64,000 nt of DNA, from the NCBI GenBank assembly GCA_003254925.1, contig QANZ01009179.1, positions 95,325-159,324 of the forward strand. The letters run 5' to 3'. The position numbers and the translations under genes were made by a program. The notes below the pieces were generated by a model. That model had not been told where the DNA came from, made no database searches, and saw only the letters and a list, made by a program, of their open reading frames with translations. Position 1 is the first letter of the stretch. Every line of letters starts with the position of its first letter. Shown here one piece after another: positions 58,861-64,000 of this stretch. The DNA comes from Chamaecrista fasciculata. Lineage: Eukaryota > Streptophyta > Magnoliopsida > Fabales > Fabaceae.

Positions 58861-59894
58861 GAGATTTTGACTTTAGAAGAATTGAAAAGGCTTATAAGCG
58901 AGAAGACAGAGAACGATTAAATTACTCAATATGATAAATCAATCAACCCCACAAAACAAACAAAAACCTAATGCAGAATATTAGTAATTAAAAGGCGCCA
59001 ATTAGGCTTGATTCTTGAACGATATTTTTGGCGGCAAACTTTTCATAATTATTAACTATTTAATTTCTTATACATTATTCGGTAACTAATACAATAACAT
59101 TAATATTAATTGGTGGCGTAGTTTTGTTAAATGCCATCGAGCATTTTAATTAGGTTGAAAATCGAATCAAAACCTAAATTGATCAAGTATCATTGTTTCC
59201 ACTAGTTGATAAAAATAGTAAAATTAAATTGGAAACTCATTATTATCATTCTTTCTATATTGTCAACTCATGTTTAGAGGAAGACATAAGGTAAAAGATG
59301 AATCTTAATTATAATAATGTTCTTGAACTCTATCGGGATAGATTGTAAAAATTATAAAAAGTAATGGAAACTGAAACTAAAATTCATTGTGGATATTTTT
59401 TTTCATACCATTTTACATCGACATTTAATTGTGACAACATATATGTGTATTTAGCAGTAACGCCACCCGTTTAAATAATGGAGAAAGACTTCAATGATTA
59501 ACTAGTTAAAGTGTATAATTATTTATAATTAAATAGTGTAATTTGATTATTTAAAAATCAAAACATTCGAAATATAAAAATTAAGGACTAAATAATAAAT
59601 TTTCTCACATATTTATATAAGTCTGCATTTTTTTTGGCGGGGACCTGTATTTATTTTTCAAGCATTAACTTATTCGAGAAAAAAAGTTACTACTTTTTAA
59701 AAATTATAAATAAACCTAACAGTGACATAAATAAAATAGTTATATATAAGACTCACCTAGAAAAAAAAAAAAAAACGTCAGCTAAAAGCATGCCAAACGG
59801 CACTAAAAAATCAAGATTATCATTCATATCGGTCTTAATTAGTTTGTGCATGAAAGTCAAATCTTTAATTCATATTTGGACGTATTATGTGTTA
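58861..59894. other. Intergenic region upstream of the receptor kinase
   Basis: AT-rich. No exon or RNA gene recognised. A 96-codon plus-strand frame near 59634 has no protein-like features and overlaps the MITE edge. Confidence 0.4.
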
Positions 59895-60166
59895 CTCCCT
59901 CCGGTTCCATATACTAATGTTTAAGGTAAATACACACAGATTAAGGAAATGATTAGCTTATTTAAAATGAAGAGAAAAATGAGATAAAAAGACTAAATTA
60001 TCCCTATTAAATTACTTGAGAAATGTTTATACATTTATGACTATACTATATAATAGGGATAAAATGGTAAACAAATAATTAATGTTCTCTTGAATTTATA
60101 AAACATTAGATATTTTCGAATAAAAATTACTTTCTAAAACATCAGATATTCAGAATCGGAAGGGGG
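59895..60166. mobile_element. Stowaway (Tc1/mariner) MITE
   Basis: Left end CTCCCTCCGGTTCCATATAC and right end GAATCGGAAGGGGG are the Stowaway terminal repeats, flanked by TA on both sides. The second inverted pair TAATGTTTAAGG / AAAACATCAGAT is near the ends. Non-coding, 272 bp. Confidence 0.85.
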
Positions 60167-61505
60167 TAGTATGTATTGATTTATTTTGTTCTGTTGTCAT
60201 TATCAAAGTCAAGATTATCATAAATAGGGCAGAATCTTATTAAGGTCACGTTATTTATTTTTTTTTTTTTTGAAATTTTATTTTAGTTATTGTAATTTTA
60301 ATTTTGTTGATAAATATTTAGTGAAAATTAAGTGAATGATAAATTCAGTATAGTGAATTAGTGGTGGATGATTTAAAAATTGACTTTATTTTTGTTTATT
60401 TTGATTCTCCTGTTAATTATTATGTTATTTAATATAAAAAATATTAAATGATTTTTAATATTATGAAATTTGACTCATATTATAAATAAAATCATATAAT
60501 TTATCTGTAATATACACTATTTAAAATCTCAAATTTGACTCATAATATAAAATCTTGGCCCTTTATTTATGAGGTGAATTTATGATTTCTTATATCTTTT
60601 TTTTATTTTAGATTAGTCTTACATATCTTCATAATATTTTAAATTTGTCTTAAAAATATTGAATATGATCATATCTCTCTCGTTTCAAGTTCGAATACAA
60701 CGAATTCAGAGTTACGAGTTTCTTTTGACGAGTACTTTGAAACCGTCAACAAACTCAGGAAAAAAAAAACAAACTAACTAAGTCAATTCGAGTCCAAAAA
60801 GTTAGTAACTTGTTCCATAGTCAATCAAGTAAAGTTGGTCATATCTTTTTCGTTTCAAGTTTAAATGAGACGAATTCAAAATTATGTGTCAAATAATTAT
60901 TTCTAGTTTCAGAGCTTTCTTGATTTGTCAGTAGAATTTTTTTTTTAATGGTTATATACTTCTTTTTATTTGTTTGACTTATATATATATTCTTCATAAG
61001 AACACGATTTGAATTTAAACACTCTCAATCTATCTTTCGGTTGATTATATCATTCTAACTACTCCACTAACAAAAGTGCAACATTTAGGTATTTAAAATG
61101 TTCACAAAAACTTGTTATAAAAAAGAAGGAAAAATCTATAGATGACAAGATAATTTGGGCACTCTAGTTTTTAGCCACTAATTTGCCTTTCTCATATTAA
61201 AATTTGTGATTCAATGGCTAAAACATATAGTGCTCCAACTATCTTGGTTTCTAGAGCAAAGCTCAAAAAGAAAATGTCCTCAACTTTTTTGTTTTGATAA
61301 GTTCTTTTTAAAAAAACATTACTATTTGATCCTTAAATTTATACTTATTCACAAATTAGTCATTGTATAATTGAAATACATAGTTTGATCCTTGAAATAT
61401 TACAGTTGTCAATGATTTAGTTTATATAACACTTCAATATCTGAATTTAAATTGATTTTGTATTTTTTAATTATTAAATTTATAATACTTGTGTCTTTAA
61501 ATTTA
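60167..61505. other. Intergenic region with a family B MITE fragment
   Basis: 60640-60900 holds family B words (GAATATGATCATATCTCTCTCG, TTCAAGTTTAAATGAGACG). The rest is AT-rich; no gene recognised. Confidence 0.45.
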
Positions 61506-61935
61506 GGGTAAATTACACTTTGGTACCCTGTGGTTTGACCCTATTTCACTTTGGTACCCTGTGGTTTGAAACTTGACACTTTGGTACCCTGTGGTATTCT
61601 CTTTTAATACTTTGGTACCCTTTGGAGTTATTTTGTAATTTTAACCATAATAAATTTTGCAAAAATTACATATTGACCCCTAAATTTTTTTAAAGTTTTC
61701 ATTTTAGTCCCTAGATAATATGTATATAGGGACCTATTTGTAATTTTTTAAAAACTTTTTGGGGTCAATATGTAATTTTTGCAAAATTTATCATGGTTAA
61801 AATTACAAAATAACTTCAAAGGGTACCAAAGTGTTAATGGAGAATACCACAGGATATCAAAGTGTCAAGTTTCAAACCACAGGGTACCAAAGTGAAATAG
61901 GGTCAAACCACAGGGTACCAAAGTGTAATTTACCC
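61506..61935. mobile_element. MULE-type MITE, family C, with perfect 9-bp target duplication
   Basis: It begins GGGTAAATTACACTTTGGTA and ends TACCAAAGTGTAATTTACCC. Arms of about 190 bp are highly complementary. TTAAATTTA flanks it on both sides (61497-61505, 61936-61944). The repeated words CCCTGTGGTTTGA are the best preserved of the family C copies, so this is probably the youngest one here. Confidence 0.9.
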
Positions 61936-61944
61936 TTAAATTTA

Positions 61945-63244
61945 TATTGAATTTGTTTTTTTTTTTTGTTAATGAATTTATTTCAAAAACTAAATCTTTT
62001 ACGATTGTGATATTTTAAAGATGGAATAGTATATTTCAATTGTTCTAAAACTAACTCATTGACTCAGTACAATTTAAAAATTTTCTCCTTTTAAAATCTT
62101 GAACTTTTATTGTTCATTATTATGGATTTTAAGCTAACTGAATATCACTTGGACTTTTCAAACAAATAATGTAAGAACTTCGTCAAATTTATAAAAAGCA
62201 CACATATGACATATGCTTCCTCTTATTAATTGTAGAAAGAATTGGATGACCCTTAAAAAGCACACAGTTTATCATTATTCTAAATGAGGAATAATTTACC
62301 TTTGATCCATTAATTTGATGACCCTTAAAATGTTAATGTACATACGTACTTAGTCCAAAAAGATATTATATATTGTACCGTGTCAAACATGTTGATGATA
62401 AGTATAATAATAACAATATCAATCAATCAAAAGCGCTTTTTAAAAAAAAATAAAAATAAAAATTGGAAGATTAGTGTTTCAATTTTGCGTCGCCATATTA
62501 TTAATGTTTGTTAAATTTATCAACGTAGTCAATAATGAGGCGTTTTGAGTTTTTGAAGAATAAACATAATCAAATAATCAATGTTAGCTCATCACTTGAA
62601 TTAAAGTAACATAATACATTAATATGTCAACGCACATAAATCTCGTTGATTCCATTTTATTTAATATGAATCTTGTCTTTTTTTAAAACTACAAACATCA
62701 AATGAAGAAGTTAGTCATTTACATGTATATAAATATATATTTAATTTGATCCCTCATTGTGTAGAAAATAAAAAAGAAATTGATCCCTCTACTAATCAAT
62801 AAGAAGAAATCTTAAAATGTGTCCTAAGACACATGTTAGAAAATCCATCAAATAAATGCATTTGTTAAGTTTACCAAGCATATTTCATTATAAGAAAGTC
62901 TCATTGTGTCAGACACGTATTTATGTCTAATAATCATACGATACTCATATGACATATATCTATAAGTTTTAGTAACTGAGTTGTTAACTTTATAATTTTT
63001 TGAAAATCAAATTTTTAATTTAATCTTCTATATACTAATGGTTCCTTTAATAGTAAATTTATATTAGATCATATAAATTCATTCTGAGGCAAATTACTAA
63101 TTACCAATTTATTTACATAATAAAAATAAAAGTATATCACGATTTATATTCGTGGGATATTTTGTTGGGATAGACTTTGTCATATTCATAAGTTCACTCA
63201 AAGTTGATCATACCCTTTGGAAAGTTCAAATGTATAGTTTATTG
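61945..63244. other. AT-rich intergenic region
   Basis: I see no gene, RNA gene or clear element here. Confidence 0.4.
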
Positions 63245-63246
63245 CA

Positions 63247-63430
63247 TGGTTATTAAAATCGGACCGGACCGGTCGGTTCAACCGGTTTAACCGTGAACCG
63301 CCCACCAGTTCGGTCCGAGCCAGAGGAAAAATGGTCATGCAGTGAACCGCCAGAGAACCGCAAGAACCGGCTATGAACCGCTAAAATCGGACTGAACCGG
63401 CCGGTTTTAGGGGTCTACGGTTCAGCCAAA
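63247..63430. repeat. ACCGG-rich dispersed repeat
   Basis: Begins GGTTATTAAAATCGGACCGG and continues with many GAACCGC and ACCGG words up to GGTCTACGGTTCAGCC. It shares its first 20 bases, with small changes, with the fragment at 11228. The following GC-richer stretch (63470-63610) may be part of the element. Confidence 0.6.
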
Positions 63431-63795
63431 ATATTGATTTTTTTTTTTAAAAAAACCCATCTTGACTCACGATTCACTAGCGCTAGCCTCCAAGATGAAA
63501 TCAAAGCCTTAGTCGTCGTCTCCTATAGTTCCGATTCATCTTCTTCAACGTTGTTGTAGTCCAGTATTCATCTCCGCGCGCTGCTCTGTTTCGCACTCAT
63601 CTCTATCAATTTTCCAATTTGAATGCGTCTTGGGGTTTTAGAAAGAGAAATGCCATAGAAAGAAATATGTGAATGGGTTTTTGGAAAGAGAAACAAGTCA
63701 TAAGTGCAATGAATAAAAGGATGCAGTGGTGGCTTATGAAATGATCAAAAAAGAGGTGGATAGCTTTTTTTTACTTCGGTAAGAGAGAACACTTA

Positions 63796-64000
63796 GGCTC
63801 CGTTTGGTACCTTTTTTGGTATGTAAAGGAAAGAGTTTTACAAGGGAAAAATTGTGAGGGAAAGGAAAAGTAGTTGAGGGAATGTAAAGTAGGTAAAGAT
63901 TGAAAGTGTTTGGTATAAAAAGGTAGGGGAGGGAAAGTAAAATAGATATAAAAAAAAATGACAAAAATGCCCTTCCCACAACCACCACAAGACCGCCGCC
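63796..64000. repeat. Left part of a MITE, cut by the window end
   Basis: AGGCTCCGTTTGGTACC is the usual start of a common plant MITE class (GGCTCCGTTTGG). The purine-rich sequence after it (GAGGGAAAGG, AGTTGAGGGAATG) is also typical. The right end lies beyond the window. Confidence 0.45.

Noticed and set aside
1..64000. CRISPR array, operon, riboswitch or bacterial features
   Set aside because: The gene structure is plant nuclear; no regularly spaced repeats with unique spacers occur.

Overview
The window is nuclear DNA of a flowering plant, most likely a eudicot. It shows GT-AG introns, a plant MIR319 hairpin, plant receptor-kinase, STAR/KH and NBS-LRR families, and AT-rich intergenic DNA packed with plant-type MITEs, Helitrons, LTR remnants and SINEs. 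I cannot name the species. There are four single-base N positions (10545, 15014, 48728, 58442) and one N gap (11529-11699), so this is a draft assembly.

Layout. 1-2714 (+) holds the last three exons of a protein-coding gene whose 5' part lies outside the window; I do not recognise the protein. 2715-12800 is intergenic and holds several inverted-repeat MITEs, a complete hAT MITE with its 8-bp target duplication, and a minus-strand Helitron terminus with a helicase fragment. 12836-13300 (-) carries an Au-like SINE and a MIR319 locus with mature and star arms. 13300-34300 is dominated by repeats: a Ty1-copia solo LTR, a second LTR, two inverted LINE-like copies, MULE-type MITEs, a second Helitron end, and a nested MITE pair carrying a PAL-like fragment. 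34435-37547 (+) is a seven-exon STAR-family KH-domain RNA-binding protein gene. 43106-45880 is a broken CC-NB-LRR pseudogene bracketed by an inverted duplication. 47518-58286 (-) is a complete 20-exon LRR receptor-like kinase gene of the At1g06840 type (949 residues predicted). 58800-64000 is repeat-rich intergenic DNA.

The genes do not form an operon or pathway. The most unusual content lies in mobile elements. Two long inverted-repeat (MULE-like) elements carry fragments of ordinary plant genes: parts of a 9-cis-epoxycarotenoid dioxygenase (NCED, ABA synthesis) in the last intron of the receptor kinase, and part of a phenylalanine ammonia-lyase-like gene at 30751-30887. A complete LTR-PBS-LTR TRIM element with a perfect 5-bp target duplication sits in the first coding intron of the same kinase gene. 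Coordinates of intact-gene exons were checked by reading frame and splice sites. Most repeat boundaries are approximate unless a target-site duplication is stated.
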